Translations under genes and position numbers: made by a program
Shown here: positions 17,117-26,346 of the stretch, in pieces
Numbering within the stretch: position 1 is the first letter of the stretch
How the letters are laid out: every line of letters begins with the position of its first letter
NCBI RefSeq assembly: GCF_030238365.1
Contig: NZ_JASSOT010000078.1
Coordinates: forward strand, 1-64,000
Length of the DNA stretch: 64,000 nt
DNA from: Lelliottia wanjuensis
GTDB taxonomy: Bacteria > Pseudomonadota > Gammaproteobacteria > Enterobacterales > Enterobacteriaceae
Direction: 5' to 3'
Notes under the pieces: generated by a model
Told to the model about the DNA's origin: nothing
The model's input: only the letters and a program-made list of their open reading frames with translations
Databases searched by the model: none

Positions 17117-18469
17117 ATGCTCAGTATCTTCAAACCTGCCCCGCATCGGGCGCGTCTGCCAGAAGCAGAAGTCGACCCGCTCTATCGCCGCCTGCGCTGG
17201 CAAATCTTCCTCGGGATTTTCTTTGGCTATGCCGCCTACTATCTGGTGCGTAAAAACTTCGCGCTGGCGATGCCGTACCTGGTCGAGCAGGGTTTTTCAC
17301 GCGGTGACTTAGGTTTTGCCCTGTCCGGCATTTCCATCGCCTATGGTTTTTCTAAATTCATTATGGGATCCGTCTCGGATCGCTCTAACCCGCGCGTCTT
17401 CTTACCGGCGGGGTTGATCCTCGCGGCGGCGGTGATGCTGTTTATGGGCTTTGTGCCCTGGGCGACGTCGAGCATTGCGGTGATGTTTGTTCTGCTGTTT
17501 GTCTGCGGCTGGTTCCAGGGGATGGGATGGCCGCCGTGTGGACGCACCATGGTTCACTGGTGGTCGCAGAAAGAGCGCGGCGGGATTGTGTCGGTGTGGA
17601 ACTGCGCGCATAACGTCGGCGGCGGTATTCCACCGCTGCTGTTCCTGCTGGGGATGGCGTGGTTTAACGACTGGAAAGCGGCGCTGTACATGCCGGCGTT
17701 CGGCGCGATTCTGGTGGCGATGATTGCCTTTGCCCTGATGCGCGACACGCCGCAGTCCTGCGGTTTGCCGCCGATTGAAGAGTATAAAAACGACTATCCG
17801 GATGACTACAGCGAGCAGCATGAAGAGGAGCTGACGGCGAAGCAGATCTTCATGAAATACGTCCTGCCAAACAAACTGCTGTGGTATATCGCGGTGGCGA
17901 ACGTGTTTGTCTATCTGCTGCGCTACGGCATCCTCGACTGGTCGCCGACCTACCTGAAAGAGGTGAAGCATTTCGCGCTGGATAAGTCCTCGTGGGCCTA
18001 TTTCCTGTATGAATACGCCGGGATCCCGGGGACGCTGATTTGCGGCTGGATGTCGGACAAAGTGTTCAAAGGCAACCGTGGCGCTACGGGCGTGTTCTTT
18101 ATGACCCTGGTGACCATCGCGACGGTCGTTTACTGGCTCAACCCTCCGGGTAATCCGGGCGTGGATATGGCCTGTATGATCGTGATTGGCTTCCTGATCT
18201 ACGGCCCGGTGATGCTGATCGGTCTGCATGCTCTGGAGCTGGCACCGAAGAAAGCCGCAGGGACTGCCGCGGGCTTTACCGGTCTGTTTGGCTATCTCGG
18301 CGGGTCGGTCGCCGCCAGCGCCATTGTCGGTTATACGGTCGATTTCTTCGGCTGGGATGGTGGCTTTATGGTGATGATTGGCGGCAGCGTGATGGCGGTG
18401 TTGCTGTTGATCGTGGTGATGATTGGCGAGAAGCGTCATCATGCCGAGATGATGCAGAAACGCGGATAA
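17117..18469 (+). CDS. glpT: Glycerol-3-phosphate:phosphate antiporter
   Basis: Inner-membrane MFS transporter of the organophosphate:Pi antiporter family that imports glycerol-3-phosphate; also the entry route for fosfomycin. The 450-residue protein begins MLSIFKPAPH; the reading frame extends upstream to 17069 but ATG 17117 with GGAGG before it is the canonical start. Twelve membrane segments and the family signature region GWFQGMGWPPCGRTMVHWW are present. In E. coli glpQ follows in the same operon; here glpT is followed only by a REP element. Confidence 0.97.
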   Translation: MLSIFKPAPHRARLPEAEVDPLYRRLRWQIFLGIFFGYAAYYLVRKNFALAMPYLVEQGFSRGDLGFALSGISIAYGFSKFIMGSVSDRSNPRVFLPAGLILAAAVMLFMGFVPWATSSIAVMFVLLFVCGWFQGMGWPPCGRTMVHWWSQKERGGIVSVWNCAHNVGGGIPPLLFLLGMAWFNDWKAALYMPAFGAILVAMIAFALMRDTPQSCGLPPIEEYKNDYPDDYSEQHEEELTAKQIFMKYVLPNKLLWYIAVANVFVYLLRYGILDWSPTYLKEVKHFALDKSSWAYFLYEYAGIPGTLICGWMSDKVFKGNRGATGVFFMTLVTIATVVYWLNPPGNPGVDMACMIVIGFLIYGPVMLIGLHALELAPKKAAGTAAGFTGLFGYLGGSVAASAIVGYTVDFFGWDGGFMVMIGGSVMAVLLLIVVMIGEKRHHAEMMQKRG

Positions 18470-18483
18470 TCAGACGCATGTAT

Positions 18484-18556
18484 TGCCGGGTGGCGCTGCG
18501 CTTACCCGGCCTACAAAACCCGTAGGCCCGTGCAAGCGTAGCGCCGCCGGGCGTGT
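18484..18556. repeat. REP/BIME palindromic element
   Basis: TGCCGGGTGGCGCTGCGCTT, then CCGGCCTAC, then a second, degenerate unit ending GCGCCGCCGGGC. It fills the gap between the convergent glpT and yfaE, the position where glpQ and inaA lie in E. coli. Confidence 0.85.
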
Positions 18557-18566
18557 CGTTCAGGCA

Positions 18567-18821
18567 TTACATCTCAATTTCAATATCGCCTTTTGCCCGG
18601 CAGCAGCAGGGCAAAATTTCCCCTTCGTGGATAAACGCCAGCGGCTCCGTGAGCCAGTCAACCTGGCCTGCCACTAAACGACAGCGGCAGGAGCCACAGT
18701 AACCGGCGCGACACTGGTATTCGACCTCAACCTGATGCGACTCGAGCGCCACCAGCAGGGAAGGGTGCTCTTCGCGGCACAGCACTTCTGTGCCGGAAAG
18801 GCTTAGCGTGACGCGGCTCAT
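18567..18821 (-). CDS. yfaE: 2Fe-2S ferredoxin-like protein supporting ribonucleotide reductase
   Basis: 84-residue plant-type ferredoxin that in E. coli helps rebuild the diferric-tyrosyl radical cofactor of NrdB. The cysteine ligands are in CRAGYCGSCRCRL with a distal CCC (ILPCCCRA). The ATG overlaps the nrdB stop by one base, so it is part of the nrdAB operon. Confidence 0.95.
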   Translation of the reverse strand: MSRVTLSLSGTEVLCREEHPSLLVALESHQVEVEYQCRAGYCGSCRCRLVAGQVDWLTEPLAFIHEGEILPCCCRAKGDIEIEM

Positions 18822-19951
18822 CAGAGCTGGAAATCGCTCAGGTCGTCAGTGTTCACTTCGGAATCAATCTGACCGACCAGGTAAGAACTCACTTCCACTT
18901 CCTGCGGCGCAACCTGTACGTTATCGGACACCAGCCAGGTGTTGATCCACGGAATCGGGTTAGAACGCGTTTTGAACGGCAGCTCAAGGCCCACCGCCTG
19001 CATGCGGATGTTGGTGATGTACTCCACGTACTGGCACAGAATGTCTTTGTTCAGACCGATCATCGAACCGTCGCGGAACAGGTAATCTGCCCACTCTTTC
19101 TCCTGCTGCGCGGCCAGCACAAACAGGTCGTAGCACTCTTGTTTACACTCTTCGGCGATTTCAGCCATCTCCGGATCGTCCACGCCGCTGCGCAGCAGGT
19201 TCAGCATGTGCTGAGTGCCGGTCAGGTGCAGGGCTTCGTCACGGGCGATCAGACGGATGATTTTGGCGTTACCTTCCATCAGCTTACGCTCGGCGAAGGC
19301 AAACGAGCAGGCAAAGCTGACGTAGAAGCGGATCGCTTCCAGCGCGTTGACGCTCATCAGGCACAGGTACAGCTGTTTTTTCAGGGCGCGAAGATTCACG
19401 GTGACGGTTTTGCCGTTCACGTTGTGCGTGCCTTCGCCCAGCAGATGCCAGTAGCTGGTCATTTCGATCAGCTCGTCGTAGTAGTGGGCGATGCCCTCGG
19501 CGCGTTTCTGGATCTGCTCGTTGGTGACGATATCGTCAAACACCACCGCCGGATCGTTGACGATGTTGCGGATGATGTGGGTGTAGGAGCGCGAGTGGAT
19601 CGTCTCGGAGAACGCCCAGGTTTCGACCCAGGTTTCCAGCTCCGGAATAGAGATCAGCGGCAGCAGCGCCACGTTCGGGCTACGACCCTGAATGGAGTCC
19701 AGCAACGTCTGGTATTTCAGGTTGCTGAGGAAGATATGCTTTTCATGGTCCGGCAGCGCCTGGAAGTCGATACGGTCGCGGGAAACATCCACTTCTTCCG
19801 GACGCCAGAAGAAGGAGAGTTGCTTTTCGATCAGCTTTTCGAAGATGTCATATTTTTGCTGATCGTAGCGTGCCACGTTGACCGGCTGGCCGAAGAACAT
19901 CGGCTCTTTGAGCTGGTCGTTTTTCGTCTGTGAAAAGGTGGTATATGCCAT
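18821..19951 (-). CDS. nrdB: Ribonucleoside-diphosphate reductase class Ia, beta subunit
   Basis: Small subunit that houses the dinuclear iron site and the stable tyrosyl radical needed for deoxyribonucleotide synthesis. The 376 residues equal E. coli. The ligand and radical region ETWAFSETIHSRSYTHI includes the radical tyrosine (Y122 by E. coli numbering). The C-terminal NTDDLSDFQL tail docks on NrdA. ATG 19951 was chosen; the longer frame would read through the REP element. Confidence 0.98.
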   Translation of the reverse strand: MAYTTFSQTKNDQLKEPMFFGQPVNVARYDQQKYDIFEKLIEKQLSFFWRPEEVDVSRDRIDFQALPDHEKHIFLSNLKYQTLLDSIQGRSPNVALLPLISIPELETWVETWAFSETIHSRSYTHIIRNIVNDPAVVFDDIVTNEQIQKRAEGIAHYYDELIEMTSYWHLLGEGTHNVNGKTVTVNLRALKKQLYLCLMSVNALEAIRFYVSFACSFAFAERKLMEGNAKIIRLIARDEALHLTGTQHMLNLLRSGVDDPEMAEIAEECKQECYDLFVLAAQQEKEWADYLFRDGSMIGLNKDILCQYVEYITNIRMQAVGLELPFKTRSNPIPWINTWLVSDNVQVAPQEVEVSSYLVGQIDSEVNTDDLSDFQL

Positions 19952-19976
19952 TAATGTGGGTCCTGTAGGAGTGTAA

Positions 19977-20053
19977 TGCCGGATGGCGCTTCGCTTATCC
20001 GGCCTACCACGCCTCGAAAAATGTAGGCCGGGTAAGCGAAGCGCCACCCGGCA
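19977..20053. repeat. REP/BIME element between nrdA and nrdB
   Basis: Two facing REP units: TGCCGGATGGCGCTTCGCTT on the left and its partner GTAAGCGAAGCGCCACCCGGC on the right. It lies inside the transcribed nrdA-nrdB gap, where such structures often stabilise upstream mRNA and lower expression of the distal gene; that role here is inferred. Confidence 0.85.
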
Positions 20054-20059
20054 AATGAC

Positions 20060-22345
20060 TTAGATCTTACACGCGCCGCTTTCGCAGCCATCGTCCTGGA
20101 TAGAAGGTGCCATGTCATCCTGCGCATCTTCAGCACCGTCACGGGTGTTGTGATAGTACAGGGTTTTCACGCCAAATTTGTAGGCGGTCAGCAGATCTTT
20201 GAGCAACTGCTGCATCGGCACTTTTCCAGACGGGAAACGCGTCGGGTCATAGTTGGTGTTAGCAGAGATCGACTGGTCGATAAACTTCTGCATGATGCCC
20301 ACCAGCTGCAGGTAACCGTCGTTATTCGGCATCTCCCACAGCAGTTCGTAGTTATTGCCAAGCAGTTCGTAATCCGGCACCACCTGACGCAGCACGCCAT
20401 CTTTCGACGCTTTGATGCTCACGTGGCCGCGCGGCGGCTCAATGCCGTTGGTGGCGTTGGAGATCTGCGAAGAGGTCTCGGACGGCATCAGCGCGGAGAG
20501 CGTGGAGTTACGCATACCGTGAGTTTTGATGGACTCACGCAGGCCTTCCCAGTCGAGATGCAGCGGCTCGTTCACGATACCGTCCAGATCTTTCTTGTAG
20601 GTATCGATCGGCAGAATGCCTTTCGCGTAGGTAGTTTCATTGAACCACGGGCAAGCGCCTTGCTCTTTCGCCAGCTCGTTCGAGGCTTTCATCAGGTAGT
20701 ACTGAATGGCTTCGAAGGTCTGGTGCGTCAGATTGTTGGCGCTGCCGTCGGAGTAACGCTTACCGTTTTTCGCCAGCCAGTAGGCAAAGTTGATCACGCC
20801 AATACCCAGGGTACGACGGCCCATTGCGCCACGTTTTGCCGCAGGGATTGGGTAATCCTGGTAATCCAGCAGGGCATCCAGGGCACGAACCGCCAGCACC
20901 GCCAGCTCTTCCAGCTCGGACAGGCTCTTGATCGCGCCCAGGTTGAAAGCGGAGAGCGTACAGAGCGCGATTTCACCGTTTTCGTCGTTAACGTCGTACA
21001 GCGGTTTGGTCGGCAGGGCGATCTCCAGGCACAGGTTAGACTGGCGCACTGGCGCGATGGCCGGATCAAACGGGCTGTGGGTGTTGCAGTGGTCGACGTT
21101 CTGGATGTAGATACGGCCAGTGGAGGCACGTTCCTGCATCATCAGGGAGAACAGATCTACCGCTTTCACGCGCTGCTTACGGATGCTGTCGTCGTTTTCG
21201 TATTGGGTGTACAGACGCTCGAACTCGTCCTGATCGGCGAAGAACGCATCGTACAGACCCGGGACGTCAGACGGGCTGAACAGGGTGATGTCCTGGCCTT
21301 TCAGCAGGCGGGTGTACATCAGTTTGTTGATCTGTACGCCGTAGTCCATGTGACGAACGCGGTTGCCTTCCACGCCACGGTTGTTTTTCAGGACCAGCAG
21401 GCTTTCGACTTCCAGGTGCCACATCGGGTAGAACAGCGTCGCAGCGCCACCGCGAACGCCGCCCTGCGAGCAGGATTTCACGGCGGTCTGGAAGTGTTTG
21501 TAGAACGGGATACAGCCGGTGTGGAACGCTTCACCGCCGCGAATCGGGCTGCCCAGCGCACGAATACGACCGGCGTTGATGCCGATACCGGCACGCTGGG
21601 AGACGTATTTCACAATCGCGCTGGAGGTGGCGTTGATGGAGTCCAGGCTGTCGCCGCACTCGATCAGGACGCAGGAGCTGAACTGACGAGTCGGGGTGCG
21701 CACGCCAGACATGATCGGCGTAGGCAGAGAAATTTTAAAGGTAGAAACCGCATCATAGAAACGCTTCACGTAGCTCAGACGCGTTTCACGCGGGTAGCCG
21801 GAGAACAGGCACGCGGCGACCAGAATATACAGGAACTGCGCGCTCTCGTAGATTTCGCCCGTCACGCGGTTCTGCACCAGGTATTTGCCTTCGAGCTGCT
21901 TCACCGCGGCGTAGGAGAAGTTCATGTCGCGCCAGTGATCGATAAACCCGTTCATCTGCTCGAACTCTTCTTCCGTATAGTCTTCCAGCAGATGCGTGTC
22001 GTATTTGCCCAGCTCAACCATTTTCACGACGTGATCGTGAAGCTTTGGCGGCTCAAACTGGCCGTAGGCTTTTTTACGCAGGTGGAAAATGGCCAGACGT
22101 GCCGCGAGATACTGATAATCTGGCGCTTCGCGGGAGATCAGGTCTGCCGCCGCCTTGATGATGGTCTCGTGGATGTCAGAGGTTTTAATGCCGTCGTAGA
22201 ACTGAATGTGAGAACGCAGCTCAACCTGGGAGATAGATACGTTATTCAGTCCTTCTGCTGCCCAGTCGAGAACTCGATGGATTTTGTCGAGATTGATGCG
22301 CTCAGTGGTACCGTCGCGCTTTGTCACCAGCAGACTCTGATTCAT
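20060..22345 (-). CDS. nrdA: Ribonucleoside-diphosphate reductase class Ia, alpha subunit
   Basis: Catalytic subunit that reduces ribonucleoside diphosphates. At 761 residues it matches E. coli. An N-terminal ATP-cone (about 1-95) controls activity. The catalytic cysteines are visible in SSCVLIECG (C225), SNLCLEI (C439, with E441) and ALCTLSAFNLG (C462). The re-reducible C-terminal pair is in CESGACKI. The upstream region holds paired DnaA boxes and paired NrdR boxes, so the gene is tied to replication and to nucleotide pools. Confidence 0.98.
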   Translation of the reverse strand: MNQSLLVTKRDGTTERINLDKIHRVLDWAAEGLNNVSISQVELRSHIQFYDGIKTSDIHETIIKAAADLISREAPDYQYLAARLAIFHLRKKAYGQFEPPKLHDHVVKMVELGKYDTHLLEDYTEEEFEQMNGFIDHWRDMNFSYAAVKQLEGKYLVQNRVTGEIYESAQFLYILVAACLFSGYPRETRLSYVKRFYDAVSTFKISLPTPIMSGVRTPTRQFSSCVLIECGDSLDSINATSSAIVKYVSQRAGIGINAGRIRALGSPIRGGEAFHTGCIPFYKHFQTAVKSCSQGGVRGGAATLFYPMWHLEVESLLVLKNNRGVEGNRVRHMDYGVQINKLMYTRLLKGQDITLFSPSDVPGLYDAFFADQDEFERLYTQYENDDSIRKQRVKAVDLFSLMMQERASTGRIYIQNVDHCNTHSPFDPAIAPVRQSNLCLEIALPTKPLYDVNDENGEIALCTLSAFNLGAIKSLSELEELAVLAVRALDALLDYQDYPIPAAKRGAMGRRTLGIGVINFAYWLAKNGKRYSDGSANNLTHQTFEAIQYYLMKASNELAKEQGACPWFNETTYAKGILPIDTYKKDLDGIVNEPLHLDWEGLRESIKTHGMRNSTLSALMPSETSSQISNATNGIEPPRGHVSIKASKDGVLRQVVPDYELLGNNYELLWEMPNNDGYLQLVGIMQKFIDQSISANTNYDPTRFPSGKVPMQQLLKDLLTAYKFGVKTLYYHNTRDGAEDAQDDMAPSIQDDGCESGACKI

Positions 22346-22395
22346 GTGGGTTTTTACCTGTCCGTGAATTACCGTGAAATAGAAATATCCCCCGT

Positions 22396-22434
22396 TTATC
22401 CACAGAACTGCCTTGTGACTAAGTCTGTGGATAA
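22396..22434. promoter_or_regulatory. Two inverted DnaA boxes upstream of nrdA
   Basis: Perfect consensus DnaA boxes TTATCCACA (22396-22404) and TGTGGATAA (22426-22434) face each other 21 bp apart, about 50-90 bp upstream of the nrdA start. E. coli nrdAB is also controlled by DnaA at this place. Confidence 0.9.
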
Positions 22435-22482
22435 ATACTACATATAGGGGTTTTGCGATTAAATGAACGCTATATGGTGAGT
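22435..22482. promoter_or_regulatory. Pair of NrdR boxes in the nrdA promoter; rest of the 357-bp gap
   Basis: Two 16-bp NrdR-like boxes (core CTACATATAGGGG at 22438-22450, and CTATATGGTGA at 22470-22480) start 32 bp apart, three helical turns, the spacing expected for NrdR repression. They directly adjoin the second DnaA box. The rest of the nrdA-ubiG gap (22483-22702) is AT-rich with no gene seen; E. coli carries yfaL here. Confidence 0.8.
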
Positions 22483-22702
22483 ATTCTAGTATCGAATCAT
22501 TTCAGTACAAGGGTTGATTTTGAGGTTAAATTGAGGTTGTGAAAGGGTAAAAAAGCCTAAGTCCTCGTACTGTAAGGCCTGGACGACATGTCAATAATTT
22601 AGAAAAAAAATTCAAAATTTGATCGAGTGCTGATTTCTTCAACGGGAGGTCAAAATTGCGCAACATGATGCCGCGCAATCTTTATAAGAATAGTTGATGA
22701 CG

Positions 22703-23431
22703 TTAGTCGTTTTTGGCGGTTGTGTGCAACATATAGTTAACATCTACGCCCGGCGCGAGCTTGAATTTATCCGTTAACGGATTGTAATGCAGACCGGTGA
22801 TGTGCTGCTCTTTGAGCCAGGTGCCATCGACCCAGCCTAACAGCTCCGCCGGTTTGATGAATTTCTTCACGTCGTGCGTGCCTTTCGGCACCATCCGCAG
22901 CACATATTCCGCACCTACGACCGCCATCAGCCAGGCTTTGCCGTTACGGTTGATGGTCGAGAAGAAGACCTGGCCGCCGGGTTTGACCAGCGCTGCGCAG
23001 GCGTTAACCACCGACTGCGGGTCAGGGACGTGCTCTAACATCTCCATGCAGGTGACGACGTCATACTGATGGGCATGCTTCGCCGCGTGCTCTTCTACCG
23101 TCTCCTGAACGTAATCGACCTGAATACCGCTCTCGAGTGCATGCAAACGGGCGACCTGTAGCGGCTCAAAGCCCATATCCAGCCCGGTGACCGTAGCGCC
23201 TTCGCGCGCCATGCTTTCAGCCAGAATGCCCCCGCCGCAGCCGACATCGAGCACTTTTTTACCGAACAGACCGCCGGAACGCTCCGCGATATAGCCCAGA
23301 CGCAGCGGGTTAATGCGGTGCAGAGGTTTGAACTCACCTTCGAGATCCCACCAGCGGGATGCCACCGCTTCAAATTTGGCAATCTCGTTGTGGTCAACGT
23401 TGTGAGCTACCGGGGATTTTTCGGCATTCAT
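22703..23431 (-). CDS. ubiG: Ubiquinone biosynthesis O-methyltransferase
   Basis: SAM-dependent methyltransferase performing both O-methylations of ubiquinone synthesis, at the inner membrane face. The 242 residues have the class I SAM motif VLDVGCGGGILAESMA, the VTGLDMG acidic loop, VVTCMEMLEHVPDP and the late FFSTINRN block. It is divergent from gyrA, as in E. coli. Confidence 0.97.
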   Translation of the reverse strand: MNAEKSPVAHNVDHNEIAKFEAVASRWWDLEGEFKPLHRINPLRLGYIAERSGGLFGKKVLDVGCGGGILAESMAREGATVTGLDMGFEPLQVARLHALESGIQVDYVQETVEEHAAKHAHQYDVVTCMEMLEHVPDPQSVVNACAALVKPGGQVFFSTINRNGKAWLMAVVGAEYVLRMVPKGTHDVKKFIKPAELLGWVDGTWLKEQHITGLHYNPLTDKFKLAPGVDVNYMLHTTAKND

Positions 23432-23502
23432 GGGCGCTTTTACTCCTTATTTCGCAAGAGGATCGAGTATATCAGGCTCTCCCCGTGAATAAAGCATACA
23501 GG

Positions 23503-23533
23503 TTTACCTGTCTGAGAGCGGTTGTGTTATAAT
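23503..23533 (+). promoter_or_regulatory. Probable gyrA promoter
   Basis: A perfect -10 hexamer TATAAT at 23528-23533 lies 44 bp upstream of the gyrA ATG, with TTACCT/TTTACC (23503-23509) at a long 18-19 bp spacing as -35. Long spacing suits a promoter sensitive to supercoiling, as known for gyrA. Confidence 0.6.
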
Positions 23534-23577
23534 TTGCGACCTTTGAATCCGGGACACAGTAGAGGGATAGCGGTTAG

Positions 23578-26214
23578 ATGAGCGACCTTGCGAGAGAAAT
23601 TACACCGGTTAACATTGAGGAAGAGCTGAAGAGCTCCTATCTGGACTATGCGATGTCGGTCATTGTTGGCCGTGCGCTGCCGGATGTCCGAGATGGCCTG
23701 AAGCCGGTACACCGTCGCGTACTATACGCCATGAACGTATTGGGCAATGACTGGAATAAAGCCTACAAAAAATCTGCCCGTGTCGTTGGTGACGTAATCG
23801 GTAAATACCACCCTCATGGTGATACCGCCGTTTATGACACTATCGTGCGTATGGCACAGCCATTCTCCTTGCGTTACATGCTGGTAGATGGCCAGGGTAA
23901 CTTTGGTTCTGTCGATGGCGACTCCGCTGCGGCGATGCGTTATACGGAAATCCGTATGTCGAAAATCGCCCATGAGCTGATGGCCGACCTGGAAAAAGAG
24001 ACGGTGGATTTCGTCGATAACTACGACGGCACCGAGCGCATTCCAGACGTGATGCCAACCAAGATCCCAAACCTGCTGGTGAACGGTTCTTCCGGTATCG
24101 CCGTGGGTATGGCCACCAACATTCCACCGCACAACATCACGGAAGTGATCAACGGCTGCCTGGCCTTTATCGAAGATGAAGACATCAGCATTGAAGGGCT
24201 GATGGAACACATCCCTGGCCCGGACTTCCCGACTGCCGCCATCATCAATGGCCGTCGCGGTATTGAAGAAGCCTACCGCACCGGTCGTGGCAAAATTTAT
24301 ATTCGTGCCCGCGCCGAAGTGGAAGCGGACGCGAAAACCGGTCGTGAAACCATTATCGTCCACGAAATTCCGTATCAGGTGAACAAAGCGCGCCTGATCG
24401 AGAAAATCGCGGAGCTGGTGAAAGACAAACGCGTTGAAGGCATCAGCGCACTGCGTGACGAGTCTGATAAAGACGGTATGCGCATCGTGATTGAAATCAA
24501 ACGCGACGCCGTGGGTGAAGTGGTTCTGAACAACCTCTACTCCCAGACTCAGCTGCAGGTTTCCTTCGGTATCAACATGGTGGCATTGCACCATGGTCAG
24601 CCGAAGATCATGAACCTGAAAGAGATCCTGAGCGCGTTTGTTCGTCACCGCCGTGAAGTGGTGACTCGCCGTACTATTTTCGAACTGCGTAAAGCACGCG
24701 ATCGTGCCCATATCCTCGAGGCTCTGGCCGTTGCGCTGGCGAACATCGACCCGATCATCGAACTGATCCGTCGTGCGCCAACCCCTGCCGAAGCGAAAGC
24801 GGGCCTGGTTGCCCGTTCGTGGGAGCTGGGTAACGTGGCCGCCATGCTGGAACGTGCGGGCGATGACGCTGCGCGTCCTGAGTGGCTGGAGCCGGAGTTC
24901 GGCGTGCGTGACGGTCAATACTATCTGACTGAACAGCAGGCCCAGGCGATTCTGGATCTGCGTCTGCAGAAACTGACCGGCCTTGAGCATGAAAAACTGC
25001 TCGACGAGTACAAAGAGCTGCTGGAGCAGATCGCTGAGCTGCTGCACATCCTCGGTAGCGCAGATCGTCTGATGGAAGTGATTCGCGAAGAGCTGGAGCT
25101 GGTCCGTGACCAGTTTGGCGATGAGCGTCGCACTGAGATCACCGCCAACAGCGCGGATATCAACATCGAAGATCTGATCAACCAGGAAGATGTGGTTGTG
25201 ACCCTGTCTCACCAGGGCTACGTGAAGTATCAGCCGCTGACCGACTACGAAGCACAACGTCGTGGTGGTAAAGGCAAATCTGCTGCACGTATTAAAGAAG
25301 AAGACTTTATCGACCGCCTGCTGGTGGCCAACACCCACGACACGATCCTCTGCTTCTCCAGCCGTGGTCGTCTGTACTGGATGAAGGTCTATCAGCTGCC
25401 GGAAGCGAGCCGCGGGGCGCGCGGTCGTCCGATCGTCAACCTGCTGCCGCTGGAGCCGAACGAACGTATCACCGCGATCCTGCCGGTACGCGAGTACGCA
25501 GAAGGCGTGAACGTCTTTATGGCGACCGCCAGCGGGACCGTGAAGAAAACCGCACTGAAAGAGTTCAGCCGTCCGCGTTCTGCCGGCATTATTGCCGTCA
25601 ACCTGAACGAAGGCGACGAACTGATCGGCGTGGATCTGACTTCCGGCTCTGATGACGTGATGCTGTTCTCTGCCGCCGGTAAAGTGGTGCGCTTCAAAGA
25701 GAGCGCCGTGCGCGCAATGGGTCGTACGGCGACCGGCGTTCGCGGTATCAAACTGGCTGGCGAAGACAGCGTTGTTTCCCTGATCATTCCACGTGGCGAA
25801 GGCGCAATCCTGACCGTGACGCAGAATGGTTACGGTAAACGTACCGCGGAAGGGGAATACCCAACCAAGTCTCGCGGCACGCAGGGTGTTATCTCGATCA
25901 AAGTCACCGAGCGTAACGGCTCCGTGGTCGGCGCGGTACAGGTTGATGACTGCGACCAGATCATGATGATCACCGATGCAGGCACCCTGGTGCGTACCCG
26001 CGTTTCTGAGATTAGCGTTGTGGGTCGTAACACCCAGGGCGTGATCCTCATCCGTACTGCGGAAGACGAAAACGTGGTCGGCCTGCAGCGTGTTGCAGAG
26101 CCGGTGGACGACGAAGAGCTCGATTCCATCGACGGAAGTGTGGCAGAAGGCGATGACGAAATCGCGCCGGAAGCAGACACCGACGACGATGCGGCAGATG
26201 ATGCCGAAGAGTAA
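23578..26214 (+). CDS. gyrA: DNA gyrase subunit A
   Basis: Breakage-reunion subunit of gyrase, which introduces negative supercoils. The 878-residue protein has the catalytic tyrosine Y122 in AAAMRYTEIRM, the GyrA box QRRGGKG in the C-terminal beta-pinwheel, and an acidic tail (EADTDDDAADDAEE). In the quinolone-resistance-determining region the sequence is HPHGDTAVYD: position 83 is Thr rather than the Ser of E. coli, and D87 is intact. Thr83 is the natural residue in some genera, so resistance is not implied. A strong terminator follows. Confidence 0.98.
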   Translation: MSDLAREITPVNIEEELKSSYLDYAMSVIVGRALPDVRDGLKPVHRRVLYAMNVLGNDWNKAYKKSARVVGDVIGKYHPHGDTAVYDTIVRMAQPFSLRYMLVDGQGNFGSVDGDSAAAMRYTEIRMSKIAHELMADLEKETVDFVDNYDGTERIPDVMPTKIPNLLVNGSSGIAVGMATNIPPHNITEVINGCLAFIEDEDISIEGLMEHIPGPDFPTAAIINGRRGIEEAYRTGRGKIYIRARAEVEADAKTGRETIIVHEIPYQVNKARLIEKIAELVKDKRVEGISALRDESDKDGMRIVIEIKRDAVGEVVLNNLYSQTQLQVSFGINMVALHHGQPKIMNLKEILSAFVRHRREVVTRRTIFELRKARDRAHILEALAVALANIDPIIELIRRAPTPAEAKAGLVARSWELGNVAAMLERAGDDAARPEWLEPEFGVRDGQYYLTEQQAQAILDLRLQKLTGLEHEKLLDEYKELLEQIAELLHILGSADRLMEVIREELELVRDQFGDERRTEITANSADINIEDLINQEDVVVTLSHQGYVKYQPLTDYEAQRRGGKGKSAARIKEEDFIDRLLVANTHDTILCFSSRGRLYWMKVYQLPEASRGARGRPIVNLLPLEPNERITAILPVREYAEGVNVFMATASGTVKKTALKEFSRPRSAGIIAVNLNEGDELIGVDLTSGSDDVMLFSAAGKVVRFKESAVRAMGRTATGVRGIKLAGEDSVVSLIIPRGEGAILTVTQNGYGKRTAEGEYPTKSRGTQGVISIKVTERNGSVVGAVQVDDCDQIMMITDAGTLVRTRVSEISVVGRNTQGVILIRTAEDENVVGLQRVAEPVDDEELDSIDGSVAEGDDEIAPEADTDDDAADDAEE

Positions 26215-26228
26215 TGTCTCCTGACAGA

Positions 26229-26261
26229 AAAAAGGGCCGGATACCGGCCCTTTCTTTTTTT
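26229..26261 (+). terminator. Rho-independent terminator of gyrA
   Basis: Inverted repeat AAAGGGCCGG-ATA-CCGGCCCTTT (26231-26253) flanked by A and T runs, starting 16 bp after the gyrA stop. Confidence 0.92.
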
Positions 26262-26346
26262 GCAGACAAGCGAACATTGCGGCAAACGGCGTTTACCGCT
26301 ACCTTAACCACATTCTTTTTGACCCTGATGGCGGAGCTTCGCCCCC

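Noticed and set aside
20150..22447. 765-residue open frame on the plus strand, antisense to nrdA
   Set aside because: It is the mirror of a highly biased, conserved gene; its composition (many Val/Gln/Arg/His, no recognisable domains) is that of a codon-bias shadow.
23722..26277. 851-residue open frame antisense to gyrA
   Set aside because: Same shadow effect; gyrA is unambiguous on the other strand and the antisense protein has no recognisable features.
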